The notes: generated by a model not told the origin, from the letters alone. A stretch of 64,000 bases of DNA from JBCFBK01 sp038562555 (GCA_038562555.1 JBCFBK010000001.1:248001-312000); one strand, 5' to 3'. Shown: positions 9,091-18,637, counted from the first letter of the stretch. Translations and numbers: made by a program.

Positions 9091-9106
9091 AACTGAAACC
9101 GGAATA

Positions 9107-9562
9107 TCAGATCGAATTGCTGATCAAAAAGGTCACAGCAAAAGCTACGATCGCGTACAATTCCGGGAAAACAGCCAGCACCATGGTTTTGCCGAAAACG
9201 TCGTATCCTGAGCTGATGCCCGCAATACCGTTGGCGACAATGCTGCCCTGCTGAATGGCCGAATACAGCGCCACCAGGCCCAGTGAAAGCCCGGCTCCCA
9301 GAAAGGCCGCTCCATGTACCATCGTTACAGCATCGAGCGAGCCCAGTTTCAGGTTCATCACAAAAAAACCTGCGAAGCCGTAAAGCCCCTGCGTACCGGG
9401 CAAGGCGCTCAGCAGCATGTAGCTGCCAAAAGCGTCTTCACGTTTTTTCAGCGCACCAATAGTCGCATTACCCCCTTTAGACACTCCGATGGCGCTTCCA
9501 ATTCCTGAGAGGAGAACCATCAGAGCCAGTCCGACATAAACGAGTACATAAGCCAAGTCCAT
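9107..9562 (-). CDS. V-type ATPase subunit K (proteolipid)
   Basis: A 151-residue, four-helix, double-hairpin membrane-rotor subunit. The first hairpin contains LPGTQGLYGF (Thr57, Gln58), the loop before helix 4 has SAIQQG, and helix 4 carries the ion-binding Glu134 in VFPELYAIVAF. In Enterococcus hirae NtpK the equivalent Thr, two Gln and Glu bind Na+, so Na+ coupling is likely here. It is the last gene of the minus-strand operon, 18 bp after subunit I. Confidence 0.93.
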   Translation of the reverse strand: MDLAYVLVYVGLALMVLLSGIGSAIGVSKGGNATIGALKKREDAFGSYMLLSALPGTQGLYGFAGFFVMNLKLGSLDAVTMVHGAAFLGAGLSLGLVALYSAIQQGSIVANGIAGISSGYDVFGKTMVLAVFPELYAIVAFAVTFLISNSI

Positions 9563-9580
9563 AATTTCGATATTAAATGA

Positions 9581-11380
9581 TTAATGATTTTTTTGTTTTG
9601 CAAAAGGCTGGTAAGCTTTGCCGCCGCCTTTAAAACCCGCATTTTTGTAAAATTCCACAAAGGTCAGACGCATGGGATGAACGAATGCGCCCAGAGACGA
9701 AATGGCCAGATTGGCCGTGTGCCCGATCAAAATGATCAGGAAGAAAACCACCGGACCAATATAGGGAGCTTTCCCAAAAGCCACAGCCATCTGGTTAACT
9801 ACGAGACCCAGGATGGAACTGGCGACCCCGAGTGCAAACAACCTGATGTAGGAAAGCAGATCTCCGAATATACCTGTCACATTTCCATATATCTCCCAGA
9901 TCCCTCCGCCAAGCCGCTGGAATACCGAGCCCGTACCCGAAAAGAAAATAATGAAGAACAAGGAGGCGGAATAGCCGAAAATCCTCAGCACTTTTAAAAC
10001 GGGTGTCATGGCGGTAGCGGGAAGCCAGGCTTCAAACACCCCCGCCGTAAAAAAGAGCAGCAGCCACCCGGCTGAACCCAGGGCGAGCCAGGGATTAGAC
10101 TGACGCAGTTGGTTAAAAATGCGCAACACGATCCCGAAAATGATTTGTATGGCTCCGATAATCATCGAAAGGTAAAAGATACTTTCCGACTCCAAAAACT
10201 TGTCTCTCACCGATTCAAGCGCTGGCACGTCAGCCAGTACAATACCAAAGAAGGTTCCGAATAGCAGACCCATAATCATTGTCGAAAGTCCAAAAAACTG
10301 CCCAAGGGTCAGGTAACTTTTCATATCGGCCGAAGCAAATCGTTTTCCGATGGTCGTTCCAACCAGAATGACCAGTCCGTAGCCGGCATCACCCAGGCAA
10401 AACCCGAAAAACAACATGAAAAACGGCGCAAAATAAACGGTCAGGTCCATCTCGCCGTATGCGGGCAGCGAAAATAACTTCGAGATTGGCTCAAATAAGC
10501 GCGCAAACCGGTTGTTGACCAATTGCACCGGAGGCACTTCCTCCTCCGTGGCTGCCGATTCAAAATAAAGAATTCCCTTTTCATCCAGATACTGGTTCAG
10601 TGGATCCTTTGCAGTAACAGGAACCCACCCTTCCAGCAAAAGAATCTGTCCTTCTCCGACAGGAGATGTGCGGTTATCGAGAATATCGAGCCAATCCATA
10701 CGGTCGCGAAGCACCGCCAGGCGGCTCTTCAGGGGCAGCCAACTGCTGTTTGCCAGTTTTTCCAGTTTCGAACGGACTTCAGCAATCTCCTTTTTTAGCA
10801 TCTCATGCCGCTCATTCAGTTCAGTTAACTGCTCCTGCGGCGGGTGCAGCTCGCGTGCTCCCTCAAAGGTAACTTCCTGCTTTCCAATACAGATAAAATG
10901 AACTTCCCGGTCAGACCTGCTGATCACTTCAACCGGGAAAAGCTCGAGCCAGCTTTGACTGAACTTTTTTGCCGGAATGGTATAAAACCGGATGAAGATA
11001 CCGGCATCATTCAGATTACGGATCACCTGACCGGAGTAATCACCCCATATCTCCCGTGCATCGATTGTTTCCTGAAGCAGTTCCAAAGCAGACCGGCAAT
11101 CGCCAAGCCTTTTCATGAGTGAGACAGCCCTGGCATGAATATCGCTGACAGGAAGCAATGTTGGCTTTTCTTCCGGTTGCTCATGTCTGTAATTCTTTAA
11201 CTGCTCCAGCACGTGACCGATTTGTCCGGCTTCACCTGCCAGTTCAGCAGCCTCACCGACCAGCTTCCGCTCCCTTCCGCGGTCAATATGCACCACTTCC
11301 AGTTCCTGAAGATCGTTCAGGAACTGCCGGTAGAATGAATGATGAACGGCAAATGTATATTTGATCATGGGTACAATCAT
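9581..11380 (-). CDS. V-type ATPase subunit I (stator a-subunit)
   Basis: A 599-residue protein with a soluble, partly coiled-coil N-terminal half (about 1-300) and a C-terminal half with about seven membrane spans that form the ion half-channels beside the K ring. The start MIVPMIKYTF is typical of the bacterial family. The C-terminal segment GHTANLAISSLGAFVHPMRL matches the conserved helix near the channel arginine. The start overlaps the stop of subunit D by 4 bp (ATGA), showing translational coupling. Confidence 0.92.
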   Translation of the reverse strand: MIVPMIKYTFAVHHSFYRQFLNDLQELEVVHIDRGRERKLVGEAAELAGEAGQIGHVLEQLKNYRHEQPEEKPTLLPVSDIHARAVSLMKRLGDCRSALELLQETIDAREIWGDYSGQVIRNLNDAGIFIRFYTIPAKKFSQSWLELFPVEVISRSDREVHFICIGKQEVTFEGARELHPPQEQLTELNERHEMLKKEIAEVRSKLEKLANSSWLPLKSRLAVLRDRMDWLDILDNRTSPVGEGQILLLEGWVPVTAKDPLNQYLDEKGILYFESAATEEEVPPVQLVNNRFARLFEPISKLFSLPAYGEMDLTVYFAPFFMLFFGFCLGDAGYGLVILVGTTIGKRFASADMKSYLTLGQFFGLSTMIMGLLFGTFFGIVLADVPALESVRDKFLESESIFYLSMIIGAIQIIFGIVLRIFNQLRQSNPWLALGSAGWLLLFFTAGVFEAWLPATAMTPVLKVLRIFGYSASLFFIIFFSGTGSVFQRLGGGIWEIYGNVTGIFGDLLSYIRLFALGVASSILGLVVNQMAVAFGKAPYIGPVVFFLIILIGHTANLAISSLGAFVHPMRLTFVEFYKNAGFKGGGKAYQPFAKQKNH

Positions 11381-11976
11381 AATTCCAGGATCTTTTGCAT
11401 TTTCGTTTTCAACAATTTCTGCGACGCCTTCGACAGGTTATCTTCATCTTCGAGGTATCGTTTGATCTGTCTGATCGCCGATTCCAGCGCGGGTATCTGC
11501 ACTTTCTCATACAGGTTTACCTTTTGGGTTGCTTTTTTGCGGGCCTGTTCCAGTAAGCGGAGCCGGTGGTTCAGTACCTTTTCCTTAGCCATAGCCTCCA
11601 GCACGTGCTGCAACACGGGAACTCCCTCGCTGAACCAGTCGGGACGAAGCGTGAGGGGAAACTCCTGAATCGTTGTATCGATCCCTTCATACGAGGGAAT
11701 CAGGATCCCGGCTATTTTGTTGCGGCTGACACGGACTTCCCTGACCTGTAAAAGTGAAAAGTCGAATTCATTCCACAAGGATTTCCAGCCTTCCATTTCG
11801 CCAAGTAGTTCCCGAAGCACCAAGCTTGCTTCCTCCATCCGTTTGCGGGTATCAAACACCATGGCACGCAGGGCAGCTTCCTTGTTTTTTAGCGTTGGAA
11901 GCGCCTTTACGCGCATTTTTAACTTCGTCTGAAATTCGCGTAATACGGTCTTATTGTATTTGATCTCCAGTTTCAT
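11377..11976 (-). CDS. V-type ATPase subunit D (central shaft)
   Basis: A 199-residue, almost wholly helical protein with long coiled-coil termini, as in the subunit that transmits rotation between the A3B3 head and the K ring. The N-terminal LKLRVKALPTLKNKE-like stretch and the C-terminal RQIKRYLEDED region are usual for the family. It is overlapped by subunit I and preceded by a 63-bp gap after subunit B that contains simple repeats. No gene for the small F subunit is seen in the operon, as is common in Bacteroidota. Confidence 0.9.
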   Translation of the reverse strand: MKLEIKYNKTVLREFQTKLKMRVKALPTLKNKEAALRAMVFDTRKRMEEASLVLRELLGEMEGWKSLWNEFDFSLLQVREVRVSRNKIAGILIPSYEGIDTTIQEFPLTLRPDWFSEGVPVLQHVLEAMAKEKVLNHRLRLLEQARKKATQKVNLYEKVQIPALESAIRQIKRYLEDEDNLSKASQKLLKTKMQKILEL

Positions 11977-12039
11977 AATAGTCGTAAGTACTTAGTCGTT
12001 AATCGTTAGTACTGACATCCCGGACCACAGCAGCCCAGG

Positions 12040-13371
12040 CTAAACCATTTCGGGTTGTTTCCAGTAGCGGTCAACAAATTCCTGTTTGATCCCGACCTCA
12101 TCGCGCGTCATATACAAGCTTAACAGCCTCCAGGTTTCATCAAGCATCTCATCGGTTCCAAGATTAACATCGATGGCCAGAATGTTCCGTGAATATTCCT
12201 CGGCGAAATGAAGTACCCGCCGGTCATAATCCGATAATTCAAAGCCGTTCTCCAGTTTTGTTTTTGAGTTAGCTGCGTCGGCGTATAACCGGATGGCTGC
12301 ATTCATCACCTGCGGATGGTCGCTGCGGGTTGCTTTTCCGATAACGAGTTGTTTCAGGCGCGACAGACTTCTGAAGGGGTCGATAATCACCTTGTTTACG
12401 TCGGGAGAACGACGCAAAAACAACTGTCCTTCCGTTATATAGCCTGTATTATCGGGAATAGCGTGCGTGATATCTCCCCCCGACAGGGTGGTCACGGCAA
12501 GGATCGTGATATTTCCGCCATCGGGGAATTGCACCGCTTTTTCGTAAATCTTAGCCAGATCGCTGTAGAGCGATCCGGGCATACTATCTTTCGAGGGAAT
12601 CTGGTCCATCCGGTTTGAAACGATACTCAACGCATTGGCATACTGCGTCATGTCGGTCAGCAGCACAAGCACCTTTTCATTCTTCTCGGTGGCAAAATAC
12701 TCGGCAGCAGCCAGCGCCATATCGGGGATCAGGAGGCGTTCAACGGGCGACTTATCGGTAGTATTGATAAAGCCGATGATTTTTGACTGTCCGTAGCCCT
12801 TTTCGAAGGCGTGCTTGAAAAACAAATAGTCGTCGCGGGTGAGTCCCATCCCGCCAAGGATGATCTTATCCACTTTCGCGCGCAGGGCGATCAGCGCGAG
12901 CACCTGGTTGTATGGCTGGTCGGGATCGGCAAAGAATGGGATCTTTTGTCCCGACACGAGCGTATTGTTGAGGTCGATGCCCGCAATACCGGTCGCGATC
13001 AGCTCACTTGGCTGCATCCGCCGGACCGGGTTTACCGACGGCCCGCCGATGGGATACTCGCGCCCCTCAACAGCAGGAAGTCCGTCGACCGGATTTCCGA
13101 AAGCATCAAAAAAACGTCCGTTCATGTAATCGCTCAGCGGGAGCCAGGGCGGTCGCCCTGTAAACAGCACTTCCGCATCACTCCGCAGTCCTTCGGTACC
13201 TTCAAATACCTGGAGCGTTACCTTGTTCCCCACGATCTTGACAACCTGGGCAGCACGTCCCTGCACCCAGGCCATTTCTTCATAACCCACACCGGTAACC
13301 TCAAGGGTACAGGTGGCTTTGGTGATGTTTGCCAGCCGGCAATATATTTTCTGGAATGCCCTTGCCTTCAT
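12040..13371 (-). CDS. V-type ATPase subunit B (non-catalytic)
   Basis: A 443-residue regulatory nucleotide-site subunit. It follows the V-type B pattern: beta-barrel N-terminus, then a RecA-like core with SGQKIPFFADPDQPYN where catalytic subunits would have a P-loop, so it is non-catalytic, and a helical C-terminus. Conserved segments include LVLLTDMTQYANAL and PDGGNITILAVTTLSGGDITHAIPD broken across the core. Its start overlaps the stop of subunit A by 4 bp. Confidence 0.95.
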   Translation of the reverse strand: MKARAFQKIYCRLANITKATCTLEVTGVGYEEMAWVQGRAAQVVKIVGNKVTLQVFEGTEGLRSDAEVLFTGRPPWLPLSDYMNGRFFDAFGNPVDGLPAVEGREYPIGGPSVNPVRRMQPSELIATGIAGIDLNNTLVSGQKIPFFADPDQPYNQVLALIALRAKVDKIILGGMGLTRDDYLFFKHAFEKGYGQSKIIGFINTTDKSPVERLLIPDMALAAAEYFATEKNEKVLVLLTDMTQYANALSIVSNRMDQIPSKDSMPGSLYSDLAKIYEKAVQFPDGGNITILAVTTLSGGDITHAIPDNTGYITEGQLFLRRSPDVNKVIIDPFRSLSRLKQLVIGKATRSDHPQVMNAAIRLYADAANSKTKLENGFELSDYDRRVLHFAEEYSRNILAIDVNLGTDEMLDETWRLLSLYMTRDEVGIKQEFVDRYWKQPEMV

Positions 13372-15143
13372 GCTGTTGTAATTTTGGTATTAACAAGATC
13401 TTTTAATTCCTGCTCATAACGACGGAACCGGTCTGAATTGAACTCACTGTAATTCATCTGCTTGAACAGGTTGATGATTTTCTTGAAATAGTCCCTTACC
13501 AGGTTAAAATCGGTAAACCCAAAGTCTGTTTCCACAACCTTAATGACTTTTTCAAGCATGTATTTCTGGCGTTTCAGCGGTGTGTTGCTGTCGATTGCGT
13601 CGAACGCATCCTGTTGAAGGATGGAGAAGTCGATCAGTTCGGCTTTCCAGAAGATTTCGTGATACTCAACCGGAACGCCGTCATCGCCCAGAATATTAAT
13701 CTGTTCGCGTACTTCCTGTCCCCGGATCAGAAAGTTTTTTACAAAATCGATCTTTTCGATCCAGTTTGCCCCGATGTTTTTAGCGGCAAAGTCGATATAT
13801 TCTTCGTATTCGATGTATTTTGAATAACTGTCGATCGGGTCGATGGCAGGATACCGCTTACTGTCGGCGCGATTTTGCGACAGGGCAAAGAAGCAGCGTG
13901 CAACTTTTTTGGTTGCTTCGGTCACCGGCTCCAGCAGATTTCCCCCGGCAGGCGAAACGGTACCGATAAAAGTAATGGAACCCTTCATCCCGTTATTCAA
14001 AACGGTATAACCGGCTCTTGAATAGTAGCTGGCGATGATTGCTGATAAGTCCATCGGGAAGGCATCAGGACCGGGAAGTTCTTCCATACGGTTCGACATT
14101 TCCCTGAGCGCCTGTGCCCAGCGCGATGTAGAGTCGGCGAGAAGCAGCACACGCAATCCCATCGACCGGAAATATTCGGCCATAGTCATCGCGGTATAGA
14201 CCGACGCTTCACGGGCAGCTACCGGCATGTTCGACGTATTGGCTACGATAACGGTTCTTTCGACGAGCTTTCTGCCTGTTCGCGGGTCATCCAGATGCGG
14301 AAATTCCGTGAAAATTTCAACAACTTCGTTGGCCCGCTCGCCGCAGGCAGCGATAATCACCACATCAGCCGCCGCCTGCTTGGCCAGGGCGTGCTGCAGC
14401 ACGGTTTTCCCGCTTCCGAACGGTCCGGGAATAAAACCGGTTCCGCCTTCGAGGATCGGATTCATGGTATCGATGACCCGGACTCCTGTTTCAAAGAGCG
14501 TCCCGGGTCGTATTTTGTCACGGTAACGGGTAATGGGGAGTTTCACAGGCCAGCTTTGCACCATACTGACTTCGCGCTGCTGTCCCGACCGGTCAGTTAA
14601 CCGGGCAACGGTATCGTTCAGCCCATATTCTCCCGCCGGCGCTATCCATTCCACCTCAAAAGCTCCTTCAAATTTAAAAGGGACCATGATCTTATGGCGG
14701 ATATGGTATTCCGGAACCTCTCCCAGCCAGTCGCCCGCATGAACCAGATCGCCTGGTTTAACCAGCGGCGTAAACTGCCACCGTGAGTGCATGTCGAGCG
14801 GATGAGTCCTGGCACCCGCCTCCAAAAAGATCCCTTCCATTTTATCCAGATCGTTTTGAAGTCCATCCAGATTACGGGTGAGGAGTCCCGGACCCAGTTG
14901 AACTTCAAGCATCACTTCCGAAAATACGACGTCCATCCCGGTGTGAAAGCCCCGGGTTGATTCAAAAACCTGGGCAAATGCCTTATTTCCCTCGGTCTTG
15001 ATCACCTCGCCCATAATTTCCTTGTCATGATACCGAAAAAAGCAGATACCGTTTTGGATCAGCGGACCTTCAACCACAGCTTCCACCAGATTGCCGACAA
15101 TGGCTGTCACTTTTCCCCTGCTTATTATTTTTAGTTCTTCCAT
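13368..15143 (-). CDS. V-type ATPase subunit A (catalytic)
   Basis: A 591-residue catalytic subunit. The Walker A loop is GPFGSGKTVLQHALAKQ, followed by the catalytic Glu in ACGERANEV and the Walker B segment LRVLLLADSTSRWAQALRE. The non-homologous insert typical of V/A-type A subunits lies before the P-loop. It hydrolyses or makes ATP in the A3B3 head. In anaerobic Bacteroidota this enzyme usually works as an ion pump or Na+-coupled ATPase. The gene precedes subunit B with a 4-bp overlap. Confidence 0.96.
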   Translation of the reverse strand: MEELKIISRGKVTAIVGNLVEAVVEGPLIQNGICFFRYHDKEIMGEVIKTEGNKAFAQVFESTRGFHTGMDVVFSEVMLEVQLGPGLLTRNLDGLQNDLDKMEGIFLEAGARTHPLDMHSRWQFTPLVKPGDLVHAGDWLGEVPEYHIRHKIMVPFKFEGAFEVEWIAPAGEYGLNDTVARLTDRSGQQREVSMVQSWPVKLPITRYRDKIRPGTLFETGVRVIDTMNPILEGGTGFIPGPFGSGKTVLQHALAKQAAADVVIIAACGERANEVVEIFTEFPHLDDPRTGRKLVERTVIVANTSNMPVAAREASVYTAMTMAEYFRSMGLRVLLLADSTSRWAQALREMSNRMEELPGPDAFPMDLSAIIASYYSRAGYTVLNNGMKGSITFIGTVSPAGGNLLEPVTEATKKVARCFFALSQNRADSKRYPAIDPIDSYSKYIEYEEYIDFAAKNIGANWIEKIDFVKNFLIRGQEVREQINILGDDGVPVEYHEIFWKAELIDFSILQQDAFDAIDSNTPLKRQKYMLEKVIKVVETDFGFTDFNLVRDYFKKIINLFKQMNYSEFNSDRFRRYEQELKDLVNTKITTA

Positions 15144-15193
15144 ATTCCCGATTGTTGGTTCAGTTGATATCTTGTCAAACTATAACAGACTCC

Positions 15194-15991
15194 TTACGCA
15201 TAATTAATCAATCTTTCCGCTGTGGTAACCGCATCAACCGGCACCGGGGGATGATAAATGGTTTTCCACCGTTCCAGCAGCAGCAATTTTTGGAAATATC
15301 CGAGAATTACGTCGACAGAGAAGTATTCGAACCGGTTGATCTCATCGATCGCATTCCAGCGCAACTTGTCTGTTTCCAATTCCCGTTCACGGAGATTTGC
15401 TCCTGAATACACGGCTTCCAGTTTTGCAGCCGGAGGGAATTCTGTCTGGATGATCTTCTGTGAACTTGTGAATTCAAGTAAGAGGTCATGGTAGTCGTTC
15501 CCCGGAATTAACGCTTGCTTTTTTTCCTTCGAAAGCAGTTCAGACCGCCGGGCAGCCAGAAAATTGAGCAGGTTCAGCTCAAAGGCGCCCCAATTCTGAA
15601 GGAAATGATTACCCGAGGTCAGTAACTGTTTGAAATAAAGACACTGGAGGCGGTGTGCAATCCGGCCTGAAGGCAGGCTTCCCCGGTCATTCTCCTTCCA
15701 GGCAACAAGTTGCCGGAGATACTGGGGGAGTTCCTGATAGGCCTCATTGCCCGAATGAAACGCTTCAACAGGTAATTCCAGTGGCAAATCGCCCGATATG
15801 TCTTCACCGCTGAGCCAGGAAACTATTTTCAGGTGAAATTTTCTGAGCCATAACAAACGCACCCACTCCAGTTCTTCTGCGGAAAGGATCTCCTCCAGCA
15901 TTCCCGGGTAGAGGACAGGAAGAGCAAGATCCGGTTCAGGGTCGAATTCCAGGTCAGGCAGCCCGGCTATAAAGGCATAATAGGCGCTCAT
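15194..15991 (-). CDS. DUF2764 family protein, V-ATPase-associated (probable subunit C analogue)
   Basis: A 265-residue, mainly helical soluble protein beginning MSAYYAFIAGLPDLEFD, the start seen in DUF2764 proteins found between subunits E and A in Bacteroidota and spirochaete V-ATPase operons. The position matches that of subunit C/AC39 in other operons, so it probably links the K ring or central stalk to the shaft; that is inference from order. It overlaps subunit E by 4 bp and is 50 bp from subunit A. Confidence 0.8.
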   Translation of the reverse strand: MSAYYAFIAGLPDLEFDPEPDLALPVLYPGMLEEILSAEELEWVRLLWLRKFHLKIVSWLSGEDISGDLPLELPVEAFHSGNEAYQELPQYLRQLVAWKENDRGSLPSGRIAHRLQCLYFKQLLTSGNHFLQNWGAFELNLLNFLAARRSELLSKEKKQALIPGNDYHDLLLEFTSSQKIIQTEFPPAAKLEAVYSGANLRERELETDKLRWNAIDEINRFEYFSVDVILGYFQKLLLLERWKTIYHPPVPVDAVTTAERLINYA

Positions 15992-16611
15992 GAGTTTTCC
16001 TGACTAAAAAGGAATTCCCTTATTTTAGGTTTCATCAGCGCCGTGAAAAAAGTTTGAAAATCCTCAGCGGTAAATGACATTTTGAAACCCTCACCTTCAT
16101 TGACAACGCTAAAGCCGTCTTTCAGCCCGGGAACAGGTTTGATCTTCACGCCTGAAGCAAGAACATCCGAAGCCTTTGCCTTTAGTAATTTTTCGATGCG
16201 TGCCGCAGATTCTTCGGGGATGAGCATCTCCGGATGGCTGCCATTTGCACCGTTAGCACGCCAACCTTTAGCGATTTCCAGCATCAGATCTTTCAGAAAA
16301 ACAGAGTCGTCGGTGAGTTGTCGGGCAAGCTCCTCTGATGCCTTTGCCGCAACTATATTTTTTATTTCCTGCCGGGTGATCTCCACAACCTGTTCCGATA
16401 CGGCCTGCAACTCCGCTCTCAGCGAATTATTGATCCTTTCGGTCTCCTCCTTAGCTTCCGTTAAAATGGCTTTGGCTTGTTCTTCCGACGTTGCAACGAT
16501 CTTCTCCGCCTTCTTCTGTGCGTCAGCCAAAATGTTGTCCGCTTGCTCGCGGGCCTTCGTAACCCCCTCGTTATAAATGGTCTCCGTAAGCTCTTTGATC
16601 TTGTTGTTCAT
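15988..16611 (-). CDS. V-type ATPase subunit E (peripheral stalk)
   Basis: A 207-residue protein. The first 110 residues form a long Ala/Glu/Lys-rich helix typical of the peripheral-stalk E subunit, and the C-terminal half is a small globular domain that grips the head. It is the first gene of the operon (transcribed right to left); the 115-bp gap to deoC should hold the operon promoter, though I see no convincing box. No separate subunit G/H partner gene is evident. Confidence 0.85.
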   Translation of the reverse strand: MNNKIKELTETIYNEGVTKAREQADNILADAQKKAEKIVATSEEQAKAILTEAKEETERINNSLRAELQAVSEQVVEITRQEIKNIVAAKASEELARQLTDDSVFLKDLMLEIAKGWRANGANGSHPEMLIPEESAARIEKLLKAKASDVLASGVKIKPVPGLKDGFSVVNEGEGFKMSFTAEDFQTFFTALMKPKIREFLFSQENS

Positions 16612-16726
16612 ATGTCAATTTCGATTAGTTTCAGGGAAATTGAACCCAATTTACTAAAAAAGCAGTGATACCCGAAGGAAACAGGTCCGGAATTTTCAAA
16701 TATTAACATTGAATTTATAGGAACGC

Positions 16727-17554
16727 TCAGAAATAGCTGATTTCTTCATCCAGGATATCTCCCAGCAAATGATTGGCCAGGCGGCTGGCGCCGATCCGGA
16801 ACAGTTTCGGGTTCATCCAGTCTTCACCCAACACTTCCTTTACAATACTGAGGTACAGAATGGCATCGTCGGCTGATGAAATGCCCCCGGCGGGCTTGAT
16901 GCCCACTCTTTTCCCGGTTTTGGCATGAAACTCCCGGATGGCATGACACATGATCAGTGTAGCCTCGGGCGTGGCTGCAGGACTGACTTTACCGGTCGAT
17001 GTTTTGATAAAATCGGCCCCCGACTCCATGGCCAGCATAGCAGCTTTGAATATTCTGTCCCGCTCAGCAAGGGAACCCGTTTCCAGGATCACTTTCAGGT
17101 GAGCCTCGCCAACAGCGTCCTTAATGGTTGCGATCTCCTCCCGGCAACTGGTCAGGTCGCCGCCCAAAAATGCCCAGAGCGGCAGGACAATGTCGATTTC
17201 GTCAGCGCCGAGTTCCACGGCCATCCGGGCCTCTTTCACCTTTAGCCCAATGAACGTCATGGATGAAGGGAAACCCCCTGCAACTGCGGCTATCTTTACT
17301 TTCTCCTGTATAAGAGTCTCTTTAACGACGGACACCATGTTCGGGTAAACACAAACAGCAGCCACATTGGGAAGTGACGGAAAGTCGTTCCCAAAATCAT
17401 TTACCCGTTGAGTAAATGCCCTTACGTGGCCTGGTGTATCCGTTGAATTGAGCGTCGTAAGATCAATACACGAAAACGCCAGTTCTTCCAGCCTCCGGGT
17501 TTTGTTAAAACCGGCCCTGATCATGATTTCGTTCAATTCATTTTGTAGGTTCAT
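16727..17554 (-). CDS. deoC: Deoxyribose-phosphate aldolase
   Basis: A 275-residue TIM-barrel aldolase that splits 2-deoxyribose-5-phosphate into glyceraldehyde-3-phosphate and acetaldehyde in deoxynucleoside breakdown. The Schiff-base lysine lies in DFIKTSTGKVSP and the second active-site lysine in VGIKPAGGIS; the N-terminal CIDLTTLNSTDT and the VCVYPNMV strand also match. It is probably co-transcribed with the MazG-like gene 6 bp upstream. Confidence 0.96.
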   Translation of the reverse strand: MNLQNELNEIMIRAGFNKTRRLEELAFSCIDLTTLNSTDTPGHVRAFTQRVNDFGNDFPSLPNVAAVCVYPNMVSVVKETLIQEKVKIAAVAGGFPSSMTFIGLKVKEARMAVELGADEIDIVLPLWAFLGGDLTSCREEIATIKDAVGEAHLKVILETGSLAERDRIFKAAMLAMESGADFIKTSTGKVSPAATPEATLIMCHAIREFHAKTGKRVGIKPAGGISSADDAILYLSIVKEVLGEDWMNPKLFRIGASRLANHLLGDILDEEISYF

Positions 17555-17560
17555 CGCTTT

Positions 17561-17905
17561 TTACTTTAGTTTCTCGTTGTTTTTGTGCCTGTCATGGTCA
17601 CGTGAAGTTTTCTTCTCCATGTTTTTCAGAAAAGCTTCGTTCAGGTCAACCCCCGTCTGGTTTGCCAGGCAAATCAACACCCACAACACGTCGGCCATCT
17701 CGTCCCCCAAATCACGTTCTTCTTCCGAAGATTTAAATGACTGATCTCCATATTTGCGGGCCATAATCCGGGCCAGCTCTCCGACTTCTTCGGTCAAAAC
17801 AACCATGTTGGTCAGTTCGCTGAAATAACGAATGCCATAGGTCCTGATCCAATTGTCAACCAGATGCTGGGCCTGCTTAAGTGATATTTCCTGATCTTTC
17901 TGCAT
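17561..17905 (-). CDS. MazG-like nucleotide pyrophosphohydrolase
   Basis: A 114-residue, all-helical protein of the MazG/RS21-C6 type. The metal-binding pattern is visible as EEVGELAR (first EExxE-like motif) and ERDLGDEMADVLWVL (second ExxD motif). These enzymes hydrolyse (d)NTPs, often dCTP or modified nucleotides, to the monophosphate and pyrophosphate as a house-cleaning step. Its stop is 6 bp before the deoC start, linking it to deoxynucleotide metabolism. It is chromosomal and far from the PurZ-like gene in the ICE. Confidence 0.88.
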   Translation of the reverse strand: MQKDQEISLKQAQHLVDNWIRTYGIRYFSELTNMVVLTEEVGELARIMARKYGDQSFKSSEEERDLGDEMADVLWVLICLANQTGVDLNEAFLKNMEKKTSRDHDRHKNNEKLK

Positions 17906-17924
17906 GTGACTACCTGTTTATTTC

Positions 17925-17944
17925 ATTCCTGCGCAAACAGGAAT
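17925..17944. repeat. Small intergenic hairpin (ATTCCTG/CAGGAAT)
   Basis: Perfect 7-bp arms separated by six bases, between dtd and the MazG-like gene. It resembles arms of the larger palindrome at 9003-9090 and may be a short dispersed repeat. There is no T-tract to mark it as a classic terminator. Confidence 0.5.
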
Positions 17945-18020
17945 CTTCATCTTTCTGTACGATCTTGTCCGGAAGAATATGCATATATACGCAATCAGCC
18001 TCTTTTGGTTAATTGCGTAA

Positions 18021-18476
18021 TTAAAAGTCCTTGTTTTTGGTGTCCATTATAATGGTCACCGGACCGTCATTCAGCAGCGACACCTGCATATCGGCTCCGA
18101 ATTCACCGCTGCCGACCGCCTTACCAAGCTTTTCCGATAATTCATCGATAAACCGCTCATACAGGGGAATGGCTTTGGCAGGTTCGGATGCACGAATATA
18201 GGAAGGCCTGTTGCCTTTTTTCGTGGAGGCCATCAAGGTAAACTGGCTCACTAATAATGCGTCTCCTCCCGTCTCCGCCAGGGATCGGTTCATCACGCCA
18301 GCATCATCATCAAAGATCCTCAATTGGGAGATCTTCCGGACCAGCCAATCGACATCTTCCTGACCATCGGCATCTTCGATACCAAGCAAGATAAGCAAAC
18401 CCCCATTAATTGCCGCCTTCACACTTCCTCCGATCGTGACCGATGCCCGGGAAACCCGTTGAATAACAACACGCAT
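18021..18476 (-). CDS. dtd: D-aminoacyl-tRNA deacylase
   Basis: A 151-residue enzyme that removes D-amino acids (and glycine from tRNA-Ala) from mischarged tRNA. It begins MRVVIQRVSRASVTI, has the SQFTLMAST active-site motif, and ends with the NDGPVTIIMDT segment containing the Gly-cisPro pair that excludes L-amino acids. Full length for the family. It stands alone, with 115 bp to the MazG-like gene and divergent from lplA. Confidence 0.96.
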   Translation of the reverse strand: MRVVIQRVSRASVTIGGSVKAAINGGLLILLGIEDADGQEDVDWLVRKISQLRIFDDDAGVMNRSLAETGGDALLVSQFTLMASTKKGNRPSYIRASEPAKAIPLYERFIDELSEKLGKAVGSGEFGADMQVSLLNDGPVTIIMDTKNKDF

Positions 18477-18625
18477 CTTTTTCGGTTTTATATTAACGAA
18501 TCACGCAGGCAAACAAATGCCGCTACCTTTTTTAACAAAGATAATAATTAACGCTTTGACACGCTCCTCGATCAGGCCGAAATAATAGCGGTCAAAACAT
18601 TTGATGGCATTGTGAGAAGTTTAAT

Positions 18626-18633
18626 TATTTTTG
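18626..18633 (+). promoter_or_regulatory. Candidate -7 box (TATTTTTG) for lplA
   Basis: TATTTTTG fits TAnnTTTG and lies 4 bp before the ATG at 18638, the same spacing as at 6464-6471. The upstream TTG candidates are at 18601 and 18610, neither with ideal spacing. Confidence 0.35.
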
Positions 18634-18637
18634 CTTT

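Noticed and set aside
12811..13419. 202-codon plus-strand frame in the V-ATPase operon
   Set aside because: It is antisense to subunit B, whose conserved core is read on the minus strand.
17561..17905. MazG-like gene as the MazZ partner of the PurZ-like enzyme
   Set aside because: Phage base-Z pathways pair PurZ with MazZ/DatZ, but this gene is chromosomal, coupled to deoC and 12 kb outside the ICE boundary. No DatZ-like gene was seen.
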